Source of the DNA: Atriophallophorus winterbourni
Taxonomy: Eukaryota; Platyhelminthes; Trematoda; Plagiorchiida; Microphallidae
Length of the DNA: 64,000 nucleotides
Reading direction: 5' to 3'
NCBI GenBank assembly: GCA_013407085.1
Contig: JACCGJ010001337.1
Location: 7,972 to 71,971 of the forward strand
The notes beneath the pieces are model-generated. The model was not told the origin of the DNA. It saw nothing but the letters and a program-made list of their open reading frames with translations, and searched no databases. This document shows positions 1 to 12,500 of the stretch, one piece after another (the first letter of the stretch is position 1; the number at the start of each line of letters is the position of its first letter). The translations under genes and the position numbers were made by a program.

Positions 1-40
1 CTCGTGCTTTCATACATACATCATACATACATCAAAACCT
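1..40 (+). repeat. SINE-T 3' tail fragment
   Basis: The window opens inside the 3' end of the SINE-T family: GTGCTTTCATACATACAT followed by more (CATA)n. The body lies outside the window. Confidence 0.7.
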
Positions 41-483
41 GGGACTAGTATTATATGCACCTTTACTTATTGTATCTCTTTAGGCTTATCTTACCCCCTT
101 TTTATTTAAACATAGTTATCCTTATTGTTTCAATTCAGGTTTCTATCGTAAACAAATGTCTCCCTAAAAAAATTTCGAAAAATCTAAAAAAAATTATTTT
201 TCTGATCATCTATTTATAACGCTGCTGTAGTGTCAGGTTACATAGGGTCTATGCATGTCTCGTCATAGGTTGGGACTTGCATCACATTTTTCTATTCGTC
301 ACATTGCCTTCCACGACATTTTCTATACACCATTATGTATATATCTGTCTTTTATTTCATATGAGACTTATAAATGTCACATTTTTATCCAAACTTGCAA
401 AACAATAAAATCTACTAAAAAATAAAAAAGTACAATAAACCTGAAAATCATAACGTTTTCGATGTACATTCTCATTTTTTAAA
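41..483. other. no feature recognised
   Basis: AT-rich DNA with only short frames. I see no gene, RNA or recognisable repeat here. Confidence 0.5.
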
Positions 484-499
484 ATGATGAAATATTTTA

Positions 500-720
500 C
501 TTTGTTGACCTCTCACCATGATGGTGAAGAGAATATTTTTCATTATATTCCAGTGTCTTCGAATACCGAACCATCACTGAAACTGGCTCGAAATCTATCC
601 GCCCGAGATTTGTTCTATTTGCGATTCACTCTCCTGCAGATAACGAAAACCCGGCTGGTAAACACATTTTGGCTCGATTCGTCGACAATTCTTCAAGAGT
701 AAGGTGTACACAGCGTACCC
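500..720 (+). repeat. possible CR1-D-like 3' tail repeat
   Basis: Begins with TGACCTCTCACC..GGTGAAGAGAA, the leader that also opens the CR1-D 3' ends at 42048 and 50434. The sequence after it does not match those copies clearly, so this may be a different subfamily. The 72-codon frame across it is not supported as a gene. Confidence 0.35.
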
Positions 721-739
721 TACTCACATGCTATTTACC

Positions 740-1095
740 ACACCCTTTTTCATCCCCCAGAATTTCTTATATTTTCTTATTCTGATGGATTTATGTTCAC
801 TTTCCCATCTTTCCAACCAATCTTTCCGTAAAAAAACATGAATGATGCATATATAATTTATTTATCAATTTTGTATGACAATTTATTACAATTCACTCCA
901 CTTTTTCCATAATTACATTCCATTTATGTTCTCCATGTTTTCCCATCCTTGCAATTCGTAAATTCTGACAAAATTTAAATAAAACCTTATTGTTATTAGA
1001 CATTGGGATTTTTTTCTTACCTACTGTATATTCGTTCCAATTATTGAACGGAAATAATGTTTAAAAATCCCGCTCACTTCGGTCATTTGCCCGTT
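740..1095 (+). repeat. dispersed LINE 3'-end repeat (family F)
   Basis: Reverse-complement match of the block at about 42640-43012, running from the CATCCCCCA area to CCGCTCACTTCGGTCATTTGC. A short relative is at 23880. The other copies end in a (TTA)n-type tail; this one is cut before the tail. Confidence 0.65.
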
Positions 1096-1099
1096 ATTT

Positions 1100-2868
1100 T
1101 TCTTTTGCTGTTCCAATTGTGATAAACTGATCATGTAACTCCGCCAAGGACGGTCTTAAGCCCGTCCGATGACAACAGATCCGAGTATAAGCGATTATTA
1201 AGTGAAGAAATAGGTACGTTAATGCTGGATGCTGGCAATACGGCTTTGACTGCACCGCAAAAAGCCGATGCGTTGCATTCATTCTTCTGCAGTGTTTATC
1301 GGCGCGACTCAGGTAACTGTTCAGAAACTCACGAGTGCAAAGCACCTTTCTTTAGCTCGGTGGAGGTTAATCAGGAAATGGTCACCACAGTTCTGTCGCA
1401 GCTGGATAAAACTAAGTAAGCTGGCCCTGACGGTATACATCCACCTATTCTTCAACCGCTCACGAATATAGTTAGCCTTGCAATCAGAAATCTTTTCGGA
1501 GCTACCTTACTCCAAGGTATACTACCGGATGATTGGAAACGAGCGGCGGTAATAGCCATATACAAAAGGGTCCCATTTCGGATGTACGCAACTACAGACC
1601 AGTAAGCCTGACAAGCATTCTTTGCAAGTGTTTGGAAAAAATCATTCGGCACCAGGTATGTAAACATTTGTTAGCCAATTCCTTACTATCCGATGGACAG
1701 CACGGATTTTGGAAAAGAAGGTCCTGCCTAACCAATCTTCTAAGCTTTCTTGATAAAGCGACATTACGCCTCGATGAAGGGAGAGTAGTCGAAGTATGCC
1801 ATCTTGATTTTCAAAAGGCATTTGACTCGGTGAACCATAGGTACCTTCTGCACAAACTAAGTATGTGTGACGTCACAGGTGACCTACATCGATGGTTAGA
1901 CAGCTTCTTAACTAATCGCACTATGTTAGAATTGCAGGGGAGTGCTCGCAGGAATCACTGATTCTCAGTGGAGTGCCTCAAGGCTCGGTGCTTGGTCCAT
2001 TACTTTTTCTTATTTTTGTAAACGACCTGGCAGCGTGCTTGAGTTCACGCTGCTTCTGTTTGCTGATGATGTTAAGATCCTAGGAACCGACAGTAGTGAT
2101 ACGCTTATCTCTGATTTAGAAAAAGTAATCGAGTGGACAAAGACCTGGGACTTGCCACTAAACTTGGGGAAGAGCTGTCTTCTGACGACTGATTTAGCGA
2201 CAACCCAACTAGAAGTTGGTGAAGGAACTATCAGAATAGCTGCTGCTCAGAAAGTGAAGGATCTTGGCATTACTATAACAAGCGATTTTAAATGGGCTAC
2301 TCAATGTGCCGAAGCTGCAAACAAGGCTCGCAGAGAATTGTTCAGACTTCGCTCAACGTTATCTTGCCGAAAACCTTCAATCTTCATTCCCTTATACAAA
2401 GTAGTCGTGCGGCCTCACTTGGAAATACTGCGTTCAATCCTGGGCACCGTACTAAAAAAGGATATAGCATGTCTCGAAAGGGTCCAGCGCCTAGGTTGGT
2501 TGAGGGTCAGACAGGTAAAACCTATGAGGCTAGGACTCAATGACCTCGGTTTGTTCTCACTAAAGAGACGGCGGATGCGAGGTGACCTAATAGAAGCCAT
2601 CAAGATTCTAAAGGGCCTTACGGGTGATAATATTACTGAACTCCTTGAACTGGCCCCTAAAGCAGCTACAAGGGGTAATTCTATGAAACTTCTCAAGAGT
2701 AGGCCAGGTTGCTGGCACGTGAGCACTTTTTCAGCAACAGTGTGGTCGACTTCTGGAACAAGCCCTCAGATTGTATAGTATGCCTCCCAAATGTGTTGAG
2801 ATTTGAAAGGGAATTATACGCTAAGTGGTCTATCATATTTCCGCACATTGTCTAATAAAAACTTAAAA
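1100..2868 (+). mobile_element. CR1-E LINE fragment (broken reverse transcriptase)
   Basis: CR1/jockey-type non-LTR retrotransposon, 5'-truncated. In order it shows the N-terminal RT region (FFCSVYRRDSGN), the NYRPVSLTSI motif at about 1590, the motif A region LDFQKAFDSVNH near 1807, the GVPQGSVLGPLLF-like region near 1970, FADDVKILG near 2060 and the C-terminal region (SLKRRRMRGDLIEAIKIL) near 2560. The segments lie in different frames and contain stops, so it is dead. The same family supplies the tandem array at 26.9-30.45 kb. Confidence 0.85.
1533..2778 (+). pseudogene. reverse transcriptase remnant, CR1-E
   Basis: Two overlapping frames (1533-1961 and 1942-2778) together cover RT motifs from NYRPVSLTS through the LDFQKAFDS and FADD catalytic regions to the thumb. 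A frameshift near 1950 separates the two aspartate motifs. Members of this family copy LINE RNA into DNA at a nicked target; this copy cannot make an intact enzyme. Confidence 0.85.
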
Positions 2869-2896
2869 ACAAACGTATTTTTACATTTTTATCATA

Positions 2897-3000
2897 TCTG
2901 TCTAGGCCTTGGCAACCTGACAGCAAATTAGCCCACCTGAAGTCTAGACTGTGTTTCACTTTGCCTCGACTAGGCTAGTGATTCATACCATACATTGTTC
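2897..3000 (+). repeat. SINE-T, 5'-truncated
   Basis: Diverged 3' half of SINE-T: ATATCTGTCTAGGCC, then CAACCTGACAG, then the CACTTTGCCT..AGGCT tail hairpin and ATTCATACCATAC. Confidence 0.75.
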
Positions 3001-3028
3001 ACGCATATTATGCATTGTTTCCTGAATA

Positions 3029-3231
3029 GCTGACCTCTCACCGTGCTGGTGAAGAGAAACCCTACCTTACTTTCCAGATATTCGGAAACAACAAAGTGTG
3101 AAAAGTACCAACTGTATACTCGATATCGGAGTGCCTGGTGCTCAACCGCATACCGTCGAAGGAAATCTGGGCGCGTGATTGGCTTTTAGCCACCTTCAGC
3201 CTTGAGCAACTTGAACTTGAACTTGACCTAC
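3029..3231 (+). repeat. short interspersed repeat with (ACTTGA)n tail
   Basis: Opens with GCTGACCTCTCACCG..GGTGAAGAGAAA and ends in CAACTTGAACTTGAACTTGA. It resembles the CR1-D 3' ends but has a different tail unit. It lies just upstream of the first recognised exon of the Nop-family gene. Confidence 0.6.
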
Positions 3232-3315
3232 TTTTGTAAAGTTTAGGCGGCTTGTTCCAAAATACGACGTGCGTTTGGATGGGGGTATGTTTATTCAGAA
3301 AATTTACGTTTTTAG

Positions 3316-3596
3316 ACGAAGCAACATTTTGTTCTGTACGAACATGCATGTGGGTATTCAATCTTCCGTATAAAAGAATTCGACGAAATAACCAGAAATT
3401 TCACTGCTCATCCAAATGCCTTCATTAAACCCGTGGCATTTATACGATTTCATTCTGTCGTGGAAGCTGTGGATAATGCCCGTTGTATCGCGGAAAGTCA
3501 CGTTTCGGATTTGTTGCGAAACTTTCTACGATCTAATTTAGATCCGGTTTCAAGCGTACTTGGTGTTTCAGATAAAGAACTGGGTAAAGCGATAAT
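3316..3596 (+). CDS. Nop-family gene, exon A (NOP5NT domain)
   Basis: Acceptor TTTTTAG ends at 3315 and donor GTGAGC starts at 3597. The exon opens with TKQHFVLYEHACGYS, which lines up with the extreme N-terminus of human Nop56 (LHVLFEHAVGY). It ends with two bases of a codon completed by the next exon (VLGVSDKELGKAI-I). No ATG lies in frame before the acceptor. Confidence 0.85.
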
Positions 3597-6500
3597 GTGA
3601 GCGTTCGCTTCAGCATTATTTAATTTCATTGCTTTTTCTACATGTTCTTTTTGAGTGGGAGTATAGTTGTTTGTCATATAATATTGAAATTGCATTGAAT
3701 CTTTTTAGTTTCTTTATGTTACTTTTGCTCCAAATATTGAGGATTATAATATTGAAGTGCAAATCATTTACCACAGGATTCATACATGTAGGGGCTAACA
3801 CAATTTATTGTGGTTTATCGAGTTATAAGATCAAGATCTGTAAAGGTATAAATCAAAAGGATGAAAATATTATCGCAAGGAGACTCACATGGTGATCGTT
3901 TCAGCACAATGTTATCTATGTAGTTCAGAAATTTGTGAGAAAATTCAGAATCAACTGCAGCAATTGCGATAATTCCATGTTTTATGATCTAAGGAGCGAA
4001 AAGCTCAAAATACTGAAGTTACATGTTCAGGAAGTTGACAGACAACACAGTTTGGTGTTCCAATGATTTGTAGCTAGCTATTGTCGGTTCAGCTTACACA
4101 ACCACTGGATATTTGACACTAACATGCTAGACATCGATTCGACCTAATATCCACTATAAAGCATAGAGTCGGAAAACTTGTTATCAATTTATTAGTTGAT
4201 AATATTTCCTCGTTACTTTCTATTGGTAGAGAATTCTCAGTAGCGTTCACAATCGGAAGCAAAGTGCCTGGGCAACCTGACAGTATCTTCGCCCATGTGC
4301 AGTCTCTGACTGTGCGGCACTTTGCCTGGATCAGGCTTGTGCTTTCATACCATATATATATATAAAGTGCCGCACAGTCACAGACTGCACGAGGGCTGTG
4401 ATACTGTCAGGCTGCCCATGCCTAGACAGATATAAGAAAGAAAATACAAGTGGGAATGCTAGTGAGACCCAAGCGTGTTTCAGTAGGCTGAACTATATGT
4501 GGCCAATCAATTTAACACGGTGTTAGCCGTACATCACAGAAATACTGTGCGATTGAACATTCGTTCACATCTAAACCAGACTTATGTGATTCCATATTCA
4601 TTCGACGCTAGGATTACAATGTTCATGTTTCCAATGCTCTCTCATTGACCCTCATTTGGCCGATACAGACTAAATGTAGCTGTAGCTCTATCGGTACTAT
4701 TACAGCATTTTTAACTGGTTGACTTTCGAACGTGTTTCAGGTCATTTGGATGAATGGTCGTTACTCGGTCGTATTATTTCTAGCTAATAGGTGCAATATA
4801 ACAGGAACCGCCACAGTGTGACAGTGCGTGTAATCGTGCTGTACTTTTGTACGGCATAGCTCACAACGTGCTAAATCGATTTGCCACCAGTACCGAGTGG
4901 TATGCTGAAACATGCCGGGCATTCACTGTCATTTTAAGTTTCTCATTCAAAGTTTAGTTTTTTTAATCTGACTAGGTCTGGGAAACCTAACAGCATTTAA
5001 CCCAAATATGTCTATGATTGTGTTGCACTTTGAATCAGGTTTGCGAATATGTGTTTGTGTGTGTATGAAGTACGATGCTATTTTAAAAAATAACATGCGA
5101 ATTTCCGTAAGTTATTTAAAATATCATTTTTCAAAAGTTGGTTTACTTACGTGTGAAGCTTCATATGCTATCCGTCGTGCTTAGCGTTTCTCATTTTTCG
5201 TTTCCATGCGCTGTTATCATGGGTTGCATATTTTCACATTTTACATGCACTTTTGTGCTGTGCAGCTACCGGCGTTAAATTGATTTGTCACCGATAGTTG
5301 GCTGTATGTGGAATCACGCTGAAGTTTTACTTAAATTTCTATTTCCATTTTCTTTTCTCATATCTGTCTAGGCCCGGGCAATGTGATAGTATCTTGCCCC
5401 ACGTGCAGTCTATAACTGCAGCACTTTGCCTGAATCAGGCTTGTGATTTCATACATGCGTAAACCGAACCCCGATTTATGGTTACTTGATAGATTTTCTA
5501 GAGTACTTGGAGAGAATCAGTAATTGCTTTTTTTAAAAACGACAGCGTGATTCTCGCGAAAGGCACAGGGGTATCATTTTCATTTCAGTGACTTTTAAGA
5601 TACAGCGATGACTCCAGCAGGGTTTGAACATGTAGCCAGTTGTCATTTACCTATCTCGAACGGAGTTCTATCTCATCGCCCGTGACCTGCATTGTACTAC
5701 GCAAAGTTTGATATGGCCTGCCGGGTGCGAAGGCTATCTTGAGTATGGTATGGCATGAAAGCACGTGGGCTAAGGTACTGTCATGTGGGACATGTTTTAA
5801 GAATGCCTCCTCACCGTTTACCATACTGAGCCTTATTCGCAGAGCCTGGCAAAAGCTGGGAAAAACGATCGGGTGGCCAGTCCATGACGTGGTGCGTTGG
5901 GATGAAGAAACTCACCGTAGCGCTAGGCTCAGTTGGATGTATTCGTTTGCCTGGGTGGGGTCCAAAAGCTCCACCTAATAGTTGGCTGGAAACATTACGA
6001 GATATGGCCGCGAACCGAAGTCAGTGGCGCCAGTGTATGTTAGTGTCATAATTTTTTATTCGGTGTTATTTTAGATAAAAAATCACAAAATCGCATGCAG
6101 TGAAACTACAAAAACAAGCTGTTTTTTTGCGCATTTGCTTTTGCATATTCCGCTTGCCTGCTTTCCCTTTCCCCTTGCTTATCTGCTTTTCCAATAAACT
6201 ACATTGGCGCTATTGGCTTCTGTTTGCAGCCATATCGAGTAAAGTTTCTAACCGACTGTTATTCGGATCTTTTGAACCCAGTCGCATATTCAACAAGCCC
6301 TGGCACTTGAAGCTTCAAGTTAAAGCATGTGCTTTGCAGTTTGTGACCATGCGGCACTTTACCTGATTCAGGCTTATACTTTTATCCATACTTACCTAAC
6401 GAGTGTAAAATACTTACTAAGGATTGGATCTGATTTCTGTTTTTGACACTGCCTGCGCCACGTTGTTCGCGTTTGTGGCAATACTGTGCTGATAATGAAT

Positions 6501-9500
6501 GCTAGGTCACGATCTGAGAGAGCTGTTGATGTTAGCTTGTTTGCGATAATCGGAACATGTTTTAAGGGTGCCTCTTCTCCGCGTATCATATCACGTCTTA
6601 TTCACAGAGACTGGTAAAGTTTTGGAGGAACAATTCCCATGACATTAAGATGCTTACAGTAGCATTAGGCTTAGTGGGGCATACTCATTTGCAGTGGTTG
6701 GTACCGAAAGATTCACCTTATCGTCAGAAGACTTATATGATATGGCTGCAAACCGAAGTAAGTGGCGCCCGTGTAGCTTATTATGTGCCATTATTTTAGT
6801 ATTTTATCTCATTGTATCCCGTTTTCTTCAAAAGCAAAATCACAAAATCGCATGTATTGACCTTACAAAAAGGTTGTTTTCACACGCATTAAAATAATCT
6901 GCTTGTCCGCTTTTTACGCGGTTGCTTATCTGCTTTTCCTGCTTCATGTTGCTTGACACTTTTCTAGCTCCAGACTTGTGCTCCATGATGATGATGTATC
7001 ATTTTTTGTAAAAAAATGGATACCCTCTATACAGTAAAACTACATTCGTTGTTTATTATTCGCGTACAGATATTTCGCCCGTCTGCTCAATTGCTTATCC
7101 TTCTCCAACCGATGTTACTTTATCTGTTTCCACATGTCATTCCTGCATGTAATGATGATGATATGTGCTATTACCGATGAATTTCTGGACGCCTCTAACT
7201 AGGTTATTCATCGTTTATTTAAACATAGACACATGTTTCGTGAACTACCCGTCCCCATTACATTTGCAAACAAAATTCTGTTTCTGTATGGTAGTCAGAC
7301 ATGGACACCTGATGTAACGATACATTGATTATGGCGAATTGACGATATTCTCACAGAATGACGATGAAACGATTTCATCCTTGTGGTCATACCCTAAACC
7401 TTTGATCACGATGGCATTTCGCTACGCTAATCACTAAAGCGTTTTCGCTATAATATACTTTGTCTATAAATCATTTTTAACACGTATTCATTATGCATCA
7501 TTTTTAGAGCATGTGACCTAGGATTTGAATGTGTATGGCACGGGGCGATACGAGAAATACACCGCGTGATTCGTCAAAACTATTCTCGTCTAATGAAATC
7601 ACTTGTGACCGAGCCCTCTCAACCGTTTGCCAATCGTAGCAATATAGTTCTTCCGGGGACAGGTGAAGAAGAAATAGTGACTGGTAAAGTTGTGGAATTT
7701 CGAACTCGACTGATTGTGGGTCTGGCGCGTGCACGATTACAACTAGACCTCGACCACCATCTCGCGGACAACGCGGTTGTGCGAGCACTGACGCTTATTG
7801 ATGAATTGAATGCTAATCTAACGCGCTCTGCCTGTCGACTCCGTACTTCCTATTGTTTGCATTTTCCGGAAATATGTCGAGCGACGTTTGCAGATTATCC
7901 ATGTTTGACCGATGATGATATTGTGAAACTGATCGCCTACTGTCCAACACGCTCAGAATTGGCAAATCGTTACATGGAATTATCGACTCGGCTATCCAAC
8001 CCTGACCTGGCTGTGAAAATTGGTGAACTAGCTAGCAATTCAATCGGTTGTGACTTGGCCGAGGTGGATGCTACAAATCTCCAGTCTTTCGCATCTACTT
8101 TACTAGGGATGATGGAAGTAAGTTTGGATTGTGCTGCCATCGTATTTATCTAAATACGTTACTCATTCCTAATAACTTATTAGAAATTCAGGTTCATTTC
8201 TTTCGATACTACTGATGCTTATTATGTATGAAATCTCAAGCCTGGAGCCAGGAAAAGTACCACACTTTCATAGAGTGCACGTGTGCCGAAATGTTTTCGG
8301 TAGACAAAGTATGGACTAATACATCGTCTCAGCACAATGTAGAATAGGAGTATTGCACGACTGGATCTCTGGGATACTTTTCAAGCCACACTCACCTGTT
8401 TTATTGTCTGCCAATCAATCCGTCTCATGCTGTTTATATGGAAAATCGCGTCTGTGCAATGCCGGTACTATCGATCTTAACCTATGCGGTCACGTGTTGT
8501 AATATGTGAATTATTGCGGCGCTGTTCACTGCACCTGCGCGTTTGTCATTTCACACCGATGCAAGGGCGGTGAGACTCTGACTTGGTTCATACTGGTGAA
8601 TGCAATAACAAAAACGGCGGAGGAATACATTTTTTCATCAAACTATGCATTACACCATATCAGTTTTGACACCTGGTTGCTGCATAAGAATGATGCTTTG
8701 GCGGAAAAAGGAGACTTACGCGTTTATAAAGCTAAATCCCACACAAACCGGGTTGAAGTACTTACACCTGTATTGATTGCAAACAGTACAGTTAACAGTT
8801 AACAAAGCTTCATCAATACATGTAATGTTTATGGAATCCGCTATAGTGTTGCAATTGGTGAGGGGCATAATTTATTCAGGTTCCCTGCTTTCGTCTAGGA
8901 GTAGTAAAAAATCTTCATGATAAGGAATAAAATTGCCACGAAAGCCAATGATGCCTTGATATGTGTGAACACTACATTAAAGCTGTTATGGCGATATCAA
9001 CATTTGTTAACAATCGCGCGGTAACCTCAGTGTAGCCCATTCGCGATCAGATCGATATATAATTTGAAGCTCTCAACGTCCCACTGCCGTTCCGGTCTCT
9101 CTACTTGCATAACACTTGAACATCGATGCTTGCTGCTTTAATGATGACTTTGGTGATGATGGAATCCACGATTTCCACCTCATAATTTTGACAGGATGGA
9201 CTTCTCGATTTCAAGAATTGTCATAAGTCAAAATCGATTTCCTATGGATTTAACAGCCATTCCTTTTGTGCTCTAAATCACCTACCTTAGATTGTAATTT
9301 TCCACATTCCGTCTTTTGTCAAATGTTACACGAGCTAGAAAACCTGCTGTTTCATTTAGTTGAACTCGTGTAATATCTGAATCGGTATAAAAATTGATAA
9401 GTTCCAACCAATCGTTAGTTCATGGCCACATGCTTGCTTCGTACACACAAACAAGCGAATAAACAGCCGACCCATTGTGTTCTGGTTTCTAAGTTTGCTT

Positions 9501-12500
9501 ATCGTTTACTGTCACGCACACTTTGTTGCGCATTCATTGTCCAAAGTTAAAATTTTTTGAAATGACTTATGACTGGGTGGTGTCTCTTGCACAAACGGAG
9601 CTACTTATATCAGGAATCTCAATGAATATAGTCCAGAGCTATAACCCACTGTGTTGATAGTAAGAAGAATAGAAACGATTTATTCTTGTACTCGAAGTTT
9701 CATCAAAACAAAATTAATTTAACCACGCATATTTCATGAAAAAGATCAACGAAGAAGTTATGCAGACAACTAGCTAGCTTTCTGTTTCCACTCGTTATCT
9801 ATCGATTATTGCTGCTTGCCAAAGAAAACTCATACGATGCGTAAACTTTGAAAATAGTAAGTGTACCAATCATTTAAACCATATGTATTTTTCGCTCCTC
9901 AGATGATTCCCTTGTTTACTTGGGCGGGTAAAATGACATGCTCGCCAACATGAAACCATCGTTTCAGTCTCACAATCAATGATACTTTTTCCGTTGTGAT
10001 GCACACAAGTTTCCTAGGTATTGGGATCCGCACGCGCGTGAAACAGTGGAAGAATGGCAAACAAGTTGTGCCTGTATGCCAGTGTTAAATAAGACTGGTA
10101 CGACCAACCTGTTCATCCACATATGAGCCTACGCTCGTGTAGACATGTTTTAAACCCATGATCATGAACGAAAAAGCTCATTTGCATGCATTTTCATCAC
10201 ACACACCCCACTACCGGTTTCGTGCTGTTTGCTGAAAATAGGTGTAATAAATCTTTAGTTCTCTCGCAAGAATTTTGGCATGGTGAATAATGTTCGTTGA
10301 AAGTTCAAAACTCTCAACATTCGAGACCTTGATAAACTGCTCAACACTATTTTACCTCGTTGAAGAAACGACACAAATATGTGAATTTGTTGGAGCGCCG
10401 GGTCAAACAGCTGGCTCCAAATTTGTATGCTCTGCTCACGTCCGTTCTGCCGTCTGATGATCATCACGAATCCAATCTCAACAACGCTGACGATGTATGC
10501 GCAACCCTCATGGCTGCTCGCCTTATTACAAATGCTGGTTCATTGAGTCGTCTGGCTAATATGCCTTCTTCGCGCATCTTATCACTTGGCGCCTCAAAAG
10601 CTGTTTTCCGGTAAGTAACGTTTCCCCATTTCTTAAAACGGAGCTAGTTTGCAATTCAGAATTTATATTCTACTTATCACCTTGTAGTAGTGCGCTACTG
10701 CGGGATCGAATAATTTTTGACACCGAAGTGTGGCTGTGCTGATTCTTGTGTACGGGCATGCGTTTCATTCACAGCGCTTTGATTGTTTAAACTTGTGCTT
10801 TCATACATACTGGATAGGCCTGGACAACCTGACAGTATCTTAGCCCACGTGCAGTCTCTGACTGTGCGGCACTTTGCCTGGTTCAGGCTTGTGCTTTCAT
10901 ACACACATACATACTTTGTGGATGCTAGACGTGGTCGCTGAGGTCACAGGATATAAGGGGTGTTTGACCATTGCGATAATTTTGGGTGTCCAATATAGTG
11001 ATCGGGTAACGAACAATGCCGTTCGCTCGTGATGTAGCGGAGTAACTCTGCTTTACTTTCACATATAATGGCTTATATAACGAAAGACATAATCAGCGGT
11101 TCCAAAGCGATCAAGTGAAGACCTGGCTGTCGACTGTGAATTAAGATGTAGATGCTCTTGGACTGCGTAATGTCTACGGCGTTCAAATGCAGGACTGTAA
11201 CTGGACAACGATCTATTCTCCGGTCACCTGGCATTTGGCTGACGTAAATCTAGACATCAACGAAGCTGGCTAAATCACGGTAAAGTAGCTACTAGCTCTT
11301 AGGATGCACACATCTGCACTGTCATGCGGAAATCACCATGCTAAATTGAATGTATTATGGTATGAAAGCACAAGCCTGATCCAGGTAAAGTGCCGCACAG
11401 TCAGAGATTGTATGTGGGCTGAAATACTGTCAGGTTTTCCAGGCCTAGACAGATATGGGGGAAATAGAAATGGTAGTGAGACTCCAGCGTGTTTCAGCAT
11501 GCAGCTCACCACCGTTGGCCAATCAATTTTGCACGATGTTAGCCGCACAGCACAGAAACGCTGCACGATTGCACATCCGTGCGTAAATTGAATGTAACGA
11601 ATGATGAACTGCAACGGAGTATACACGGCACCTTCATCGGTATTCTTTTCATATCTGTCTAAGCTCCAATGACCTATCAGTGTCTCTATCCATGTGCTGT
11701 ATCACGCTAATGATTTCAAACATGCTGCACCTACACATGCACAGATGTGCACTCGTGCGGTGCTTCTGTGCTGCGCAGCTAACACCGTGCTAAATCGATT
11801 GGCCACTGATACTGAGCTGCATGCGGAAACACACTGGAGTCTCAACGCCATTTCTATTTTTATTTCTCTTATCTGTCTTGGCCTGGGAACCTATGATCTA
11901 TCCTAACCCACATGCAGTCTATGTCCCTGACTGGATGATGCACATACACATTTATACTACTTTCGTGTCTTCTATTTCTCTAACGTGAAAGTAGCAACCT
12001 TTGATCTGAGGATGTGTAATCAACTATCCGGAACAACTTGATAGCCCACCATTATAGTCTTGTCATTTTTCAGCTCCCCTATAATTTCGGTTTAACAAGT
12101 TGCGTTGTGTTTTCCTGCTATACTTCCGCAGTTATCAATATGTGTGATCGACTTGTACCCGTTGGCGTGCATACATCTTAACACTATTTTTTCCTAAATT
12201 TTCGAATTTCTGTCCCTTGCAACTTGCAACAATCTCAGTCCACTTGCAGCCGACGACTGCGCGACACTTGGCTGACTATGAATTTCTAACATCCTGCACA
12301 CTATCGACTTTTCAAGATCCACTAAATGTTTAAGTATAAACGTTTTCTTCACCATATTATGATGCATTCACAAATGCTGCTCTCCTGGTTACCCGTGAAA
12401 CGAATGTGCAATTGCTGTTTTGCCGTACTGCGAGGTAACACCGTGCCAACGATACTGGACACACTGGAGTCTCACAGTCATTATCCCTTATGTCTGTCGA

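Noticed and set aside
8506..8802. 98-codon frame in the Nop-family intron
   Set aside because: No family resemblance, no splice context, and length within chance expectation.
11355..11583. SINE-T as a MITE (DNA transposon)
   Set aside because: Ends are not inverted repeats, one copy has a 13-bp duplication, 5'-truncated copies are common, and the tail is a microsatellite.
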